DNA of 64,000 nucleotides, taken from assembly GCA_947311845.1 (NCBI GenBank), contig CAMZMU010000034.1:81988516-82052515 (forward strand). Direction: 5' to 3'. Below are positions 1-11,590 of the stretch, piece after piece. Every line of letters begins with the position of its first letter. Positions within the stretch are counted from its first letter, which is position 1. Made by a program: the position numbers and the translations under genes. Under the pieces are notes generated by a model. That model was not told the DNA's origin. It saw only the letters and a list, made by a program, of their open reading frames with translations, and did no database searches. Source of the stretch: Poa pratensis (Eukaryota; Streptophyta; Magnoliopsida; Poales; Poaceae).

Positions 1-1793
1 TCCTTCGAGCAGAGTCGTATGTACTGCATCGCCGTGGTGTTCGTGCCACGCTGGCATGCCACGGCGAGTCTGTAATCTTCTAGCCACCCGAAGGTTGCTT
101 GGGACCGTTGTACTTGGGTTGTTCGCTGTCAACTTGAACCTTTGGGCACACCGCGTCCCACGGATGCGTCGAGTGAAGCACCAATGCTCCGCATGGCTCT
201 GGTTCACGATCAGAGTATGAATCGCTGCTATAGGATCTTCGAGATCTGCTTCTGCTGGACCTGTGCCGGCGCGTGCTTCTCCTTCCTTCATCCGAGGGTG
301 CTGGCTGACCACTGCGATGATGTGCTGCGTGTCGTGAGTCGACTATGTCGCGATCGCGATTCCTTGCTGGAGTTTTGTCTCTGGCTGTATAACCTGTGCC
401 GTTAAGCTAGCGATTTGAGTTGTTGGCGATGCAGGGGCTGCGTTAGGGTCATTCGCCGGAGGTTGCATTGCCTTGAGGTAAGCACCTACGGAGAATAATG
501 CACCCGCAGCAGTTTTGGGCACTGGGATTCCGTTAGCGTCCTCTGTCATGAATGACAGGTTACGGGTGATTGCTACCCTTTCATGTTCTGGAAGACTTGC
601 CAACCGCGACCTAGGTCGTGGGGTTGGTTGCATTGTGGACCCGAGGGATTGCTCCCTTCTTCGGGCACTCGAGAGGCTGGCTTGCCTTTTGCGCTCTTCG
701 AGCGTCGCTCGGTAGTTTTACAGTCGAATTGACTCCTGCCAGTTGAAGTACTGGAAGGCAACATCTCCTCTGGGGTGGAGTTTGGCGGCATCATTGTGCA
801 CTCCTTTACTTTATCTGCTTTTGCTGCCATCTCCTCCGTGATTGTCAAGGTTGTGACCCCATCCGGCAATGGTTACCGTGCATGGGAATTGTGCAGGCCT
901 GCGAGCGGCTGCGTCTGCGGATGATTCTGCAGAGAAGGCCACGTAGACCTGATGGGGTGACCCGTGGACAGGCGTATGTGCTGTCGATTCCAGTCATGGA
1001 CTCGCGTCGCCGTCGAGGCTCATGTCAGAGCCAGTATGTTCATCGAGTAGATCTTCGAGGCGAATCTCGTTGTCGATGTGCTCATCGCCTATGCTTATCG
1101 GTGCTGGCGAAACCATTATGGATTTCTGAGTCAAGTTGGTGTTGGTGAAGATCTCCGAGTCGACGTTGCTGTCGTTATGAATCGCGGGCTCGTTGAAGTC
1201 ATCGAGGGGAGATCCCGCAGTCGAAACTATCGTCGAGTGGTAGGTTGAAGTCGACGTTGCTTGTGCGGTATGCTGATTCTGCCCTCCTCGCCTTAGAGTT
1301 CCGTCATCATGAACCTGTCGAGCTCGCCAGTCGACATGGTTGTTTGCGGGCGAGCAGGCTTCAGGAATCGACGACGGGCGAGCGCAGTCGACGGAGCCTC
1401 GAGTGAGCCCAGCGCCAGTTGTTGCGGATCTGTCGAGTCCTGCGTGCCAAGATTGTTTACGAAAAAATTGAATGCTCCAACAGTCAAACTCAAACCTGAT
1501 TCAAGGCCGGAAAACGCCTCCTGAAACTTCGGCGAGTGCGATTGAAATTCATTGGAAGAGCAGATGCGCTTTTTGCAGGTGAAGCGGGCAGGCTGCCGCT
1601 TTTCGAGTGATCGGCGAGTCCGCCGTGTATCGCCTGGATCGGCGAGTTGCTGTTTGCTGACATGGCCGGCGAGTTGCCGTTTGCAGATGAATCGGCGAGT
1701 TGCCGTTTGCTGTTGTGATCGCGATTTGCCGTTTGCTGTTGGGACGGCGAAACTTCGAGTCCAGCGCTATTCTTTCCCACAGACGGCGCCACT
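1..1793 (-). mobile_element. Internal (gag-side) part of a truncated gypsy LTR retrotransposon
   Basis: This is the region just inside the LTR at 1794-2276, read on the minus strand and cut off by the window edge. Open minus-strand frames occur at 1490-1813, 573-869 and 343-633, but they are separated by stops and frame changes. The frame at 343-633 is rich in Pro, Ala and Gln and has the look of a gag segment. The frame at 1490-1813 opens inside the LTR end and contains degenerate Asn/Ser/Ala-rich repeats; the matching DNA repeats a GGCGAGTTGCCGTTTGC-like unit between about 1610 and 1740. No protease or polymerase domain is visible. The gypsy assignment rests on the primer site and layout, not on a polymerase, so the family is not named. 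Confidence 0.6.
1775..1791 (-). other. Primer-binding site of the left gypsy element
   Basis: On the minus strand this reads TGGCGCCGTCTGTGGGA, two bases inside the LTR end. TGGCGCC starts are usual for grass gypsy elements primed by a tRNA ending in GGCGCCA. Confidence 0.65.
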
Positions 1794-2276
1794 TGACGAG
1801 GGGTAGACATCAAGACCCATGGTTAAGTCCCTAGGTATGAATATGGGGGAGAGAACGTGGTAGAGCTGGAAGTATCGTCGGCTGACAAGCAGGGCAAAAT
1901 TTTACCCAGGTTCAGGCCCTCGTGGGAGGTAACACCCCTACGTCCTGCCTGTCTGTTATTGCTTTGTGAATATGATGGTTACAAGGGTCCCGGCGAGATG
2001 TCGATCTCGCTAGGGTTTTGGTGGCTCTGAAAGTACGTGGTCTGGTTCGATGGCCCTCCCAGTCCTTAAATAGCAGGCTGGGTCTCGGGTGTTCGTAACC
2101 GACTCGATTTACAAGTAAGGAAACTCTAAACCGACTATTGTTTTGCTAAACTTGTAGGATACTCCATCTTCGTGGCCTCCCTTCATGGGCTTCATGTAGG
2201 CTCTGATAGTTGGGCCTAGTCGATACGTGCACCAGGTACCCTCATGGTAAGGTATCCGATAGGCATACCCATGTCA
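1794..2276 (-). mobile_element. LTR of the left gypsy element
   Basis: A 483-bp segment begins TGACGAGG and ends CCATGTCA on the plus strand, giving TG...CA ends in both readings. It abuts the primer site at 1775-1791, so it is the 5' LTR of a minus-strand element. The partner LTR would lie left of the window, so the target duplication cannot be tested. Confidence 0.6.
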
Positions 2277-2281
2277 ACGAA

Positions 2282-2773
2282 CTAGAATAGCGCCCCTTGT
2301 TCTTGATTTTCTTTTAGACTAAACGGACCCCCCGTCGATTTCATATAAAGAAACCGCCAAAAACCGCCAAGTCTTACAAGCACAGAATAAAAGAAAAAAG
2401 CAACAGCCAAAGCAGAGAAAGCCCAGACAGGTTTCCTCCAAAGCCCTCTGCCAACGACAACTGAGAGCGACATCCCCGCCCTCACTGGGATACAAATATG
2501 ACAAAACCACACCATCAGAACAGAAAGCGTGAGCCTCGCTGTAGAATGTGTCCATCCGTGGGCTCTAGAAAGTGCAGCTTTGATCACCGTCTTCAGCTTC
2601 TCCACTCCATCTTCAAGCTCTCTTCTGTCTTGCGGTTTCTGCAGTATTGCCCAAGCATTAATTGTATGACACGGTCTAAAAATCACAGCTGCAGTGTCAT
2701 CAGGAAACTCTTTTGTTAAAACAAGCATCATTCCTAGTTTTCCAAAGCACCCAACAGACCGCCGCGCTTCCAC
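2282..2773 (-). pseudogene. Possible LINE 3' end remnant
   Basis: A 163-codon open minus-strand frame whose second half is hydrophobic and compositionally odd, as expected for translated non-coding sequence. The minus-strand sequence towards 2290-2400 (TTGGCGG and TTTATATGAAAT followed by an A-rich tail) resembles the 3' end of grass LINEs. I do not recognise a domain in the first half. It directly abuts the gypsy LTR, so the LTR element may have inserted into it. Confidence 0.3.
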
Positions 2774-3095
2774 GGATCACAAGCGAACAAGTTGTAGTCC
2801 CAATTGAAGGCAAAGCACGAAGGTATTCCAAAACTGTGCTAGACGCAACTCTCACTTGGGTGACTCGTTAACCATGGATTTCTTGAGTTGGGAGAGAGAG
2901 ATTTCAAAGAGATTATTTTCTGGTGCCGCCCATTCTCAACATTTTACTCTAAACCCAACCTATGCAGAAGTTTTTTGTGCAGTAACGGAAATGCTTGACT
3001 GGCGTATTTTCTAAGTGGATGTAAGTTTGCACACGCTCTAATATTACCCAACTAGTTGTATCTGGAAGCTGCAGGTCACCATAGTTATATATAGA
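2774..3095. other. No gene recognised
   Basis: AT-rich sequence between the LINE-like remnant and the Helitron. Nothing is recognisable; the last bases (ATAGA at 3091-3095) form the left flank of the Helitron insertion. Confidence 0.5.
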
Positions 3096-3106
3096 CTAGA
3101 CATCTT

Positions 3107-3122
3107 GGCGTGGCGGCACGCC
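3107..3122 (-). other. Helitron 3' terminal hairpin
   Basis: GGCGTG (3107-3112), loop GCGG, CACGCC (3117-3122). The perfect stem is followed on the minus strand by 7 nt and then CTAG with a flanking T. Confidence 0.7.
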
Positions 3123-3764
3123 GCACCCGTGTGATTATTAATTGATGAAACGCAATAAAAACATTAAAGCAACAAAAATAACATTTAGGTAAATGATTTA
3201 ATAAATGTTTGAATAGTTCAGACCTTACAATAAATATTACAACTTATTAAATTCTTGCAAAGACAAACCAATCATTTTACTGATTAAACACAAATTACAA
3301 TGTCTTTACAACTTTATTACAACAAACTAAAATTCAAAAAGGGAAATTACAATTGTTTCCTAAACTAAAATGTCTTGTATTTATTTTTCTTCTTCTTGAT
3401 CATTATTCGAATATTGTTTTCCTGTAAAGAAAAAGAAAAGCAAAAAACAAAAGAAAACAAATACAAAGATGGGGTTAGGATTAGTATTACTCTCAGTCTA
3501 GCAATAAGATGTATTGCTATTTGCATCACCGAGTTTAATTAGGCGACTAAGTATAGTATCTGTTCTTAAATCACCACCTTAGCCTCAGGACACCCTCATG
3601 GCTGGATTGTCACAGAAATCCAGTTGGCATGCAAAAGAAATGTATCACACGAGAATAAGATCAAGCACACCTGAGCACAGGTCGATACTTATGCTTTAGC
3701 AAATACTTGCTAAATACACAGGAATGGGTGTACTCGATTATTCCCTTAGCAACGCATAGTGATG

Positions 3765-4116
3765 CATCACAGGGATTTTAAATCAAGCACAACATATGCT
3801 CTAAATAAATTTTGGGCCTCACCTGTGCATCATAGGCAGGGGAGATAAATCCACAAATCTGAGCAAAGGCACATAAGCAATTGTTGCTTGTTTACATGTG
3901 CTGGTAGCACAGGTGCAGCACATGGATTGCTGGGCACAAATTCCACTGGAAAAAAGCACCTCAAGCACAAGCCAGTGAACCAGGAAACTGGATTAGCTGA
4001 GCATGAATAATTTTGTTCATCACCAGAGAAGCACATGAAAGCATAAAAAGAATTCCTTAGCTAAATTTATTAGCTAGCTTGTGTGTAACTCAAATAGAGC
4101 CATCATAGTATGCAAA
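3765..4116. repeat. Direct repeat copy 1 inside the Helitron
   Basis: It starts at CATCACAGGGATTTTAAATC and ends near ATGCAAAG. It matches 4411-4757 along its length with scattered mismatches and short indels. Confidence 0.85.
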
Positions 4117-4410
4117 GCTAAAATTATTTAGCTATAGAAATCATTTCACACTTGCATAGAGCAGATCATCTCCAGCAAATAGCACTACGGCAATAGAGCA
4201 CATCCAGTGTTCATCACAGGAGCAGCAGAGCAACTCAACACTTAATAACAGAGATCAAGCAATCCAGAAGAGCCACAAATACACAACACCACCACCACCA
4301 CACCTGATAAGAGGTTGATGCTCTATTTCTCTAGCAAAATGAACTGCTAGTTACACATGGAGTAGGGCGGTATATTTCCCTCAGATAGGCATAGAAGTGC
4401 TATGCTAGTT

Positions 4411-4757
4411 CATCACAGGGATTTTAAATCAAGCACATCATCTGCTCTAAATAAATTTTGGGCCTCAGCCTGTGCATCATAGGCAGGGGAATAAATCCAC
4501 AAATCTGAGCAAAGGCACATAAGCAATTGTTGCTTGTTTACATGTGCTGGTAGCACAGTGCAACACATGGATTGCTGGCACAAATTCCACCGGAAAAAGC
4601 ACCTCAAGCACAAGCCAGTGAACCAGGAAACTGGATTAGCTGAGCATGAATACTGTTGTTCATCAACAGAAACACAGGAAAGCATAAAAAGAATTCCTTA
4701 GCTAAATTATTAGGTAGCTTCTGTGTAACTGAAATAGAGGCATCGCAGCATGCAAAG
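4411..4757. repeat. Direct repeat copy 2 inside the Helitron
   Basis: Partner of 3765-4116, same orientation, about 645 bp away. The divergence shows that the duplication is not very recent. Confidence 0.85.
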
Positions 4758-4918
4758 AAACACTTTTGTACATTACTATTAAAGTGAATAAAAGGAGATT
4801 ACATTGCTTGTGTACACTCTCAGGGAGGTTTGACAATGCACTGTATACCCTAATATTACCAAATTGCACCAAAAAGAGCTAATAAAAAATTACAGCTAAG
4901 CCACCAACATCATTAGCT

Positions 4919-5182
4919 TCAGAGCTGCAATCTCATCACAAGCACAAAGCATACCAGAGCTAGTTCTTGCTCTGAAGAAGCACAGGAAAACAGTAAAAAA
5001 AATTGTGGTGTGCTATTCTTTTCTACCAAATCGTTGATCTGAAGCACATCCAGGGCATTGGATTTGATCACACCATGCCCAGGAACCCTAATTCGACACC
5101 ATTCTTCTTTGTCAGTAGCAAGACCGACATGGACAATACTCAAATTCAGTGGAGCACAGCAGGAGGTAGTGTAGCTCATCAC
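4919..5182 (-). other. Exon-like frame in the Helitron, gene unknown
   Basis: An 87-codon open minus-strand frame. Its middle (VGLATDKEEWCRIRVPGH and onward) has normal protein composition and lies downstream of the GC-rich first-exon-like block in the same orientation. It could be a captured internal exon. The ends are not bounded by clear splice sites and I do not recognise the protein. Confidence 0.3.
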
Positions 5183-5229
5183 AGTGATCTAAAATACAAA
5201 GATACACTCCAAGTACCAATGTATTGGGT

Positions 5230-6000
5230 CCGCTAGCTACGGATGAGAGCTAGTCGACTATGGATTCGAGAGGGCAGAGAGGTTAAAGAGGAGAAGGAGG
5301 GGGACACATACCTGAGGACCTCGACCGTAGCTCCAGGGACGGCAGGGCATGCGTGCGCAACCCTAGAGGGGCCGGAGGTGGAAGACGACCATCTTCGTCT
5401 CCGAGATGGAAAAAGGAGGCGACCACGGCAGGAACAGCGACCATGGCGGCGTCGTGTTACCACCAGGAGGCCCTACGCTCGAAGCTGAGCGCAGGAGCGT
5501 GGGCGGAGCAACCGAGCGACGGTAAGCACCGAAACCCTAGCTGGGAGTAGGGTTTCACGTGAGCTAGGCGGCGGCGGAAATCTAGATCGACTGGACAGGA
5601 AGGAGGAGGGCACCGAGGCACATCGTTTGCGACCGACGCGGCGGCCGAGCGACCGGAGGAGCCGGCCGTGGAAGCAAGGCGACGGCGGTGGCGATTTGGG
5701 AATCGCGAGAGAGAGAGGTCGGGAAGGAGACCGGCCGGAGGGGAGGACTGCGGGGTAATTTTTGGATTTGCGGGTTTTTTTTGCGAAATGCCGCGCCAAA
5801 ATCCGTGCGCGGCGGGTGACCGACTGGAACCGGGGCGACCGGTGGTGGACCGGAGACGTGGCACGATGTGATTGTGGCTACAATTCGGCTCGAACAGTGC
5901 CGCGTGCTCTGGGGGTGACGTGGCCGCATCTGGCCGTCTGTCGCGGCGATCGGACGGCTGTCGGACGCGCCAATGGTGGACCGCGGGAGGCGCTGTGGTT
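5230..6000 (-). other. Captured promoter and first exon of an unknown gene
   Basis: A GC-rich island in otherwise AT-rich DNA. On the minus strand it has the layout of a grass gene start: GC-rich upstream DNA, a pyrimidine-rich TCTCTCTC stretch near 5710-5720, long open frames in several registers, and a good splice donor, CCTCAG followed by GTATGTG, near 5310. No protein family is recognised, and more than one ATG is possible, so no coding sequence is asserted. Confidence 0.4.
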
Positions 6001-6213
6001 CTTACCAGCTTTTATATATTGATCTATGGGAAACAATGGGCACTCAATAAAGACATATTTTCTTCCTCTCCTCTTTTGAAGAGGGAAGGTACGTGACCAC
6101 TAATATGATCTTCTCACCATAACAAATTCGATAGTAAGTAGGTGGATATTACAAGTGATCTAAATTGAAAATGTACAAGTGAATGCAGTAATTTTATTGT
6201 AGGACAATCTATA

Positions 6214-6283
6214 CTCCCTCCGTCCAGGATTATAAGTCCCCTAAAGAAAATCTATTTCCAGGAAAATAAGGCTCCTTTAGCAT
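6214..6283. mobile_element. Stowaway MITE, left half
   Basis: It begins CTCCCTCCGTCC after a TA at 6212-6213 and stops at the gypsy insertion point. Its other half is 13194-13433. Removing the gypsy element and one AGCAT copy restores a MITE of about 310 bp with matching ends. Confidence 0.85.
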
Positions 6284-7881
6284 TGATGACGTGAAACACA
6301 CGTTCGTTGGGAGACCCCAAGAGGAAGGTATGATGTAGTCAGCAGCAAGTTTTCCCTCAGAAAGAAACCAAGGTTATCGAACCAGTAGGAGCAGCAACTC
6401 TTCAGAAGGTTGTCAACGGCGCCAGAAAAATAGCTGTCGCAGGGAGTCTGGACTGTTGACGTGGAATCTGCACACAACACAATCAAACTACTTTGCCCCA
6501 ACGAAACAGTGAGGTTGTCAATCTCACTGGCTTGCTGAAAACAAAGGATTAAACGTATGGTGTGGAAAATGAGTATTAAATTGCAGAGAATGAAAAAGGA
6601 ACAGTTTGCAGTTTGTGGTTGTTTAATCAGTGTAAAAGAATGGACCGGGGTCCACAGTTCACTAGTGGTGTCTCTCCATAAAAGATAACTAACATGTTGG
6701 GTGAACAAATTACAGCTGGGCAATTGACGAATAGTGAGCGCATGACAATGCATATACATGACATGTTGACTACTATGATATTTAATTGGGCATTACGACA
6801 TAATACATAGACCGTTATCCAACAGCATCTATGACTAATAATCCACCGCCGGGTTGTCATCCGAGTCCCCCGTTGGTATTAAGTTGCAAGCAACGGATAA
6901 TTGCATTAAGTAAAGTGCGTAATGTAAACAAACACATATGCCGTGGACATAGCATCGTTAGGTTATCCCTAGTGGCAACAGCACATCCACAACCTTAGAA
7001 CTTTCTGTCACTGTCCCAGGTTAAACGGAGACATGAACCCACTATCTAGCATAAATACTCTCTCTTGGAGTTACAAGCATCTACTTGGCCAAAGCATCTA
7101 CGAGTAACGGAAAGCATGCAAGATCTTAAATAACATATAAGATAGATTGATAATCAACTTGACATAATATTCAATATTCATCGGATCCCAGCAAACACAA
7201 CATGTAGCATTACAATAATATGATCTTGATCATGTAGGGCAGCTCACAAGATCTAAACATGATGGCACAAAGTGGAGAGACAACCATCTAGCTACTGCTA
7301 TGGACCCGTAGTCCAAGGATGAACTACTCACGCATCACTCCGGAGGCAGGCATGGCGATGTAGAAGCCTCCGGTGACGATTCCCCTCTCCGGCAGGGTGC
7401 CGGGAAGAGGTTCTGAACCCTCCCGAGCTAGGGTTGACGACGGCGGCGTCTCTGGAACTTTTCGTGGATATTTGCTCAGGTACTTAGGGTTTTCGCGTCG
7501 GGGGGAATAAGTAGGCGAAAGGGCGGCGGCTGCGGACCCCCGAGGGGCCCACACCACCCCAGGGCGCGGCAGAGGGGGGCCCGCGCCCTGGTGCGTGTGG
7601 CCTCCTGGTGGCCCTCCTCTGCTGCTTCCTTCGCTCCGTCAGGCGTGTTCTGGAAAAATAGGCACCCCCGTGTAGTTTCGTCCAATTCCGAGAATATTTC
7701 CAGACTAGCTTTTCTGGAATACAAAAACAGCAGAAAACAGGAACTGGCACTTCGGCATCTTGTTAATAGGTTAGTCCCAAAAAATGTATAAAAGTGATAT
7801 AAAGTAGATGCAAAACATGTAGCAATTGGTATAAAACAAGCATGGAACATCAAAAATTATAGATACGTTTGAGACGTATCA
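6284..7881 (-). repeat. 3' LTR of the gypsy element
   Basis: 1598 bp, starting TGATGACGTG and ending GACGTATCA on the plus strand. Nearly identical to 11591-13188, with a few substitutions and single-base indels mostly in G-rich and A-rich runs near 7500-7640 and 7785. Confidence 0.92.
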
Positions 7882-7900
7882 GCATCCCCAAGCTTAGTTC
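7882..7900 (-). other. Polypurine tract
   Basis: On the minus strand AAGCTTGGGGATGC lies directly against the 3' LTR, the expected plus-strand primer position. Confidence 0.75.
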
Positions 7901-10690
7901 CTACTCGTCCTCGAGTAGGTAAACGATAAAAACAAATAATTTTTGAGGTGACATGCTACTATCATAATCTTGATCATATAATATTGCAAGGCACATGTAA
8001 ATGAATGAAGTGATCCAAGTCAATGGTCTATAATTTGCTACCAAATAGATAATGAGTAAACAATGAATCACACAAGCTAAACGTTTTCATGAATAGTACT
8101 TTCGAGACAAGCATCAAACAGTTTTGCATAAGTGTTAACTCATAAAGCAATAGTTTCTAAAAAAGGTATTTAATCAACACAAAGGAAGAATTTAGTTTCA
8201 GCATTTGCTTCAACTTTCAACATATTTATCTCATGGATATTGTCAACACAAAGTAGTATAACAAGTCCAATACATTGCATATAACGCATGTTGTAACAAA
8301 GTTGACACTAGTGTTTGCTTGTGGAAGACAGAAAGAATAGGAAAACTGACTCAACATAAAAGTAAAAGAAAGGCCCTTCGCAGAGGGAAGCAGGGATTAA
8401 ATCATGTGCTAGAGCTTTTAGGTTTTTGAAAGCATATAGAGATTGCATAAAATATTTGATACTCCTCCCAACCTTGCTAACACAAGCCATGGCTAACCGA
8501 ATCCTCGGGTGCCTTCCATCAATCACATACCATGGAGGAGTATCTATTTTTGAGAGGTGTTTGTTAATTGTCAACGAATGGTAGCGGGTGAGAACAGTAT
8601 TCTACCTGTCGAACGGACTTTTAAGAGCGGCTCCCATGAAGGACGTTATTTCTACCAGCAAGGCAGATCATCCCTCTTTCTCTTTGGTTTACACACATTC
8701 AGGTATTTCACTGTTTGTCATTGCTTACTGATGAATCAGGGCAAAAGTGTGAAGAGAATTAATTGGTTAAAGTTGTAATTAATTGGGACTGGGCACCCCG
8801 TTGCCAGCTCTTTTTGCAAGTTATTGGATAAGCGGATGTATATGCCACTAGTCCAGGTGTAAAAGTCCACTCGACAAATAGAATAAAGAATAACCACACT
8901 AATTCCTCATGAGCTAGTAAACATTGACACAAAAAGGGAATAATAACATTTTGAATAATTTAAAGGTAGCACATGAAAAATTTACTTGGAGTGGCAAGGA
9001 AATACCACATATAGGTAGTTATGGTGGACACAAATGGCATGGATTTTGGCTCAAGGATTTGGATGCACGAGAAGCATTCCCTCTCAGTACAGAGTTTAGG
9101 CTAGCAAGGTTATGTAAGCAAACAAGAATATCAACCCGTACACCAAGTTTTATATGACAAACATATTGCAAACGTTATAAGACTTCATACCGTCTTCCTT
9201 GTTAACCAAACCCTGTTATTAGAAAATATCTAGACCTTAGAGGTACCACCGATGCAAACCAAATTTTCAACAAGCTTTACGGTAGTTCTTCACTAATAGG
9301 CTTAACTCATGTGATGCACAATTTAATCATGATCTACTTGTTAACTCAAAACAATTGACAAGCATCAAGTTATCCATTTTAGTGATCTACAAGATTAAGC
9401 AAGTTTTTCCTTATACCAATTACCACATGCAACATTTTCTGAACCAACCAAACACCAATCAATTTATTTCATCAACTCTCCAAACAAATATAAGTGAAGC
9501 AAGAGAGTACTTTCTACAAAAGAAAGCTAATAGCTCTGACAAGAGATACATGAAAACAAGAGCTAAAAGCTGAACAGCGCTAGATATGAATACTCAACAA
9601 ATATAAGTGAAGAATAGGAGTATTCTCATGAAAAAGCGGAGCGTGTCTCTCTCCCAATCAAGAATGCTAGGGTCCAGTCAAGCTTTATTGAAAATAAAAT
9701 GCAATACTGAAAATAAAAGCACACAGACGCTCCAAGAAAAGCACATATGATGTGAAAGAATTAAAATATAGTTTCACTAGAGATGACCTGATAATTTTGA
9801 CGATGAAGAAGGGGATGCCTTGGGCATCCCCAAGCTTAGACGCTTGAGTCTTCTTGAAATATGCTGGGGAGATCCATGGGAGCCTCCCCAAGCTTAAGCT
9901 CTTCACTCTTCTTGATCCTATTATATCATCCTTCTCTCTTGACCCTTGAAAACTTCCGTCACACCAAACTCAAAGTAGATCTCATTAGAGGGTTAGTGCA
10001 TAATCAAAAATTCACATGTTCTGTAAAGACGCAATATGATTTGTTACTTTAAACATTAGCTACAGCCACTGATGTTATGTGAAGCTCTTCCACCCAAAAA
10101 AGAATTTCACTCAACACTAGTAAAAGAGAGAATGCGAAAAATAAAAAGGCATAATCTGTCTAAAACAGAACAGTCCGCAAAGACGAATTTTTTCGAGGCA
10201 CTTACGACGCTCAGATCGAGAAACTCTGAACTAATGAAAGTTTCAGACATTCATAAAGATTACGCACAAAAATTTCAGATTTTTAACAATCTGGTGATTT
10301 TAGGAATTTCGTACAGTGAACAGCAAAAATCTGTTTCTGCGCAGCAATCAAAATTAAGCATCATCTTATCATTAGAGGCTACTCTTGGCACAACAATGCG
10401 AGAAAATAAAGATACAAAGGAGTTGCTACAGAAGTAAACAAACTCCTTGACTCAATAAAAGAAAAATTGCAGAAAAATAAAATGGGTTGCCTCCCATAAG
10501 CGCTTTTCTTTAACGCCTTTTAGCTAGGCACAAAGCATGCATCAAGTATTACCAAGTGAAGAAGCATCAACATTCTTACGCTTAGCTCTCTTACCTTTAC
10601 CTTTATCTTTAGGAAATACTTGGTTACACATAGGTGAAGAGGCGAAATTCATAGTGCCTTGGCCCACATCTATTATTGCTCCAAAGCGTT
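7901..10690 (-). other. Non-coding 3' part of the gypsy element
   Basis: 2.8 kb without a credible coding frame in the element's sense. A 121-codon plus-strand frame at 10072-10437 is antisense to this region and has no family features. Retaining a long non-coding tail while lacking pol is typical of non-autonomous grass gypsy elements. Confidence 0.7.
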
Positions 10691-11002
10691 TCAACAGGAC
10701 CTTCCAAGCGTAATTTGTCCTACTCCTGCACATTCAATGACAAGATAATCAATAGATATTGTTATCCCTAAGAGTTTTGTAAATACTCCTTCAGCTACTC
10801 CCCTTGGTAATTTAATAGTATTATCACCCAAAGTTATACAATCTTCGCATTTGGAAAGCTCCCAAAGATTTAAGGAATCATAAATATTCTTGGGCATTAA
10901 ACAGAATTCAGACATAATATCACAGCGAGAATGAAAAGTTTCACCATTTATAACAACTTTTACTGAGGGAATCCATCCCGATGGTTCAAAATTTACTGGC
11001 AC
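10691..11002 (-). pseudogene. Degenerate retroviral-type aspartic protease
   Basis: This 103-codon frame has the layout of the protease of grass gypsy elements: a strand pair, then a segment ending MPKNIYDSLNL, then LGDNTIKLPRGV, then a hydrophobic ISIDYLVIE stretch. In active relatives the catalytic Asp-Ser/Thr-Gly (or Asp-Leu-Gly) triad sits just before the MPK segment. Here it reads CDIMSEFC, so the Gly is lost and activity is unlikely. It lies downstream of gag in the same sense. Confidence 0.65.
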
Positions 11003-11214
11003 ATTATCATAATGTTCACGAATCTGATTATACCCTTCTTTAGACCAGATATGTTCGTTTCAAGAGCGTTAAGTCTATCACTTATGCTTGTCAAAGCCAA
11101 ATCAATTTTAGTGATTGGGGAGAAATTGTAATCAATTTTTTTATAGCATTAAAAGCTTGATCCCCATCATAACGAAGGAAATCTCCTCCTACCACAGCAT
11201 CTAAAGCATATCTA

Positions 11215-11394
11215 GCAAAGAACAAGACCAAAATAAAAGCTACTAAGAAGCAGGCTTAAAGTCATTTTAGGTTCAGTTTTAGCATAGGACTCAGATATTC
11301 TAGACCAAGCATCTTTAAAACTCTCCTCACTCCCTTGCTTGAAAGTGAAGATCTCTTCTTCAGGTGACATTACTACTGGAACAGGGCTAGACAT
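11215..11394 (-). pseudogene. Truncated gag start of the gypsy element
   Basis: The frame starts MSSPVPVVMSPEEEIFTFKQ at 11394 and runs about 60 codons to a stop. The segment FKDAWSRISE is typical of the first helices of gypsy gag in this group. Homology seems to continue in another frame towards 11100, so there is a frameshift or internal deletion. The start lies about 170 bp downstream of the primer site. Confidence 0.65.
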
Positions 11395-11561
11395 GATGAC
11401 TAACAGAAAACAAAACTGAAAATAAACTAAATGCAAGTAACTAATTTTTTTGTGTTTTTGATAATTGAAAGCAAACAAGATAAAATAAAATAAACTAAGC
11501 AAGACAAAAACAAAGTAAAGAGATTGGAAGCGTGAAACTCCCCTTGCAGAAGACTGCTGTC

Positions 11562-11579
11562 TCCCCGGCAACGGCGCCA
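11562..11579 (-). other. tRNA-Asp primer-binding site
   Basis: The minus strand reads TGGCGCCGTTGCCGGGGA, the exact complement of the 3' end of plant tRNA-Asp (as recalled), 11 nt inside the 5' LTR. Confidence 0.85.
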
Positions 11580-11590
11580 GAAAAATAGCT

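Larger units (their letters stand above)
3096..6022 (-). mobile_element. Non-autonomous Helitron carrying a gene fragment
   Basis: Read on the minus strand, the element starts with TC at 6022 (TCAATATATAAAAGC) and ends with CTAG at 3099-3096. A 6-bp stem, 4-nt loop hairpin (3107-3122) sits 7 nt before the end. The outside bases are A before TC and T after CTAG, the AT target expected for a Helitron. No Rep/helicase frame is visible, so it is non-autonomous. The 5' kilobase is GC-rich and looks like a captured promoter and first exon; the 3' part is AT-rich and contains a roughly 350-bp direct repeat. The 3' end is well supported. The 5' end was chosen by the TC motif and the fit of the AT target. 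Confidence 0.65.

Noticed and set aside
10072..10437. A 121-codon plus-strand frame
   Set aside because: Antisense to the non-coding 3' part of a gypsy element and without family features.
11562..11579. tRNA-Asp-like 3' end (also at 47962)
   Set aside because: Only the 18-nt complement of a tRNA end, in the primer-site position; no cloverleaf, so not a tRNA gene.
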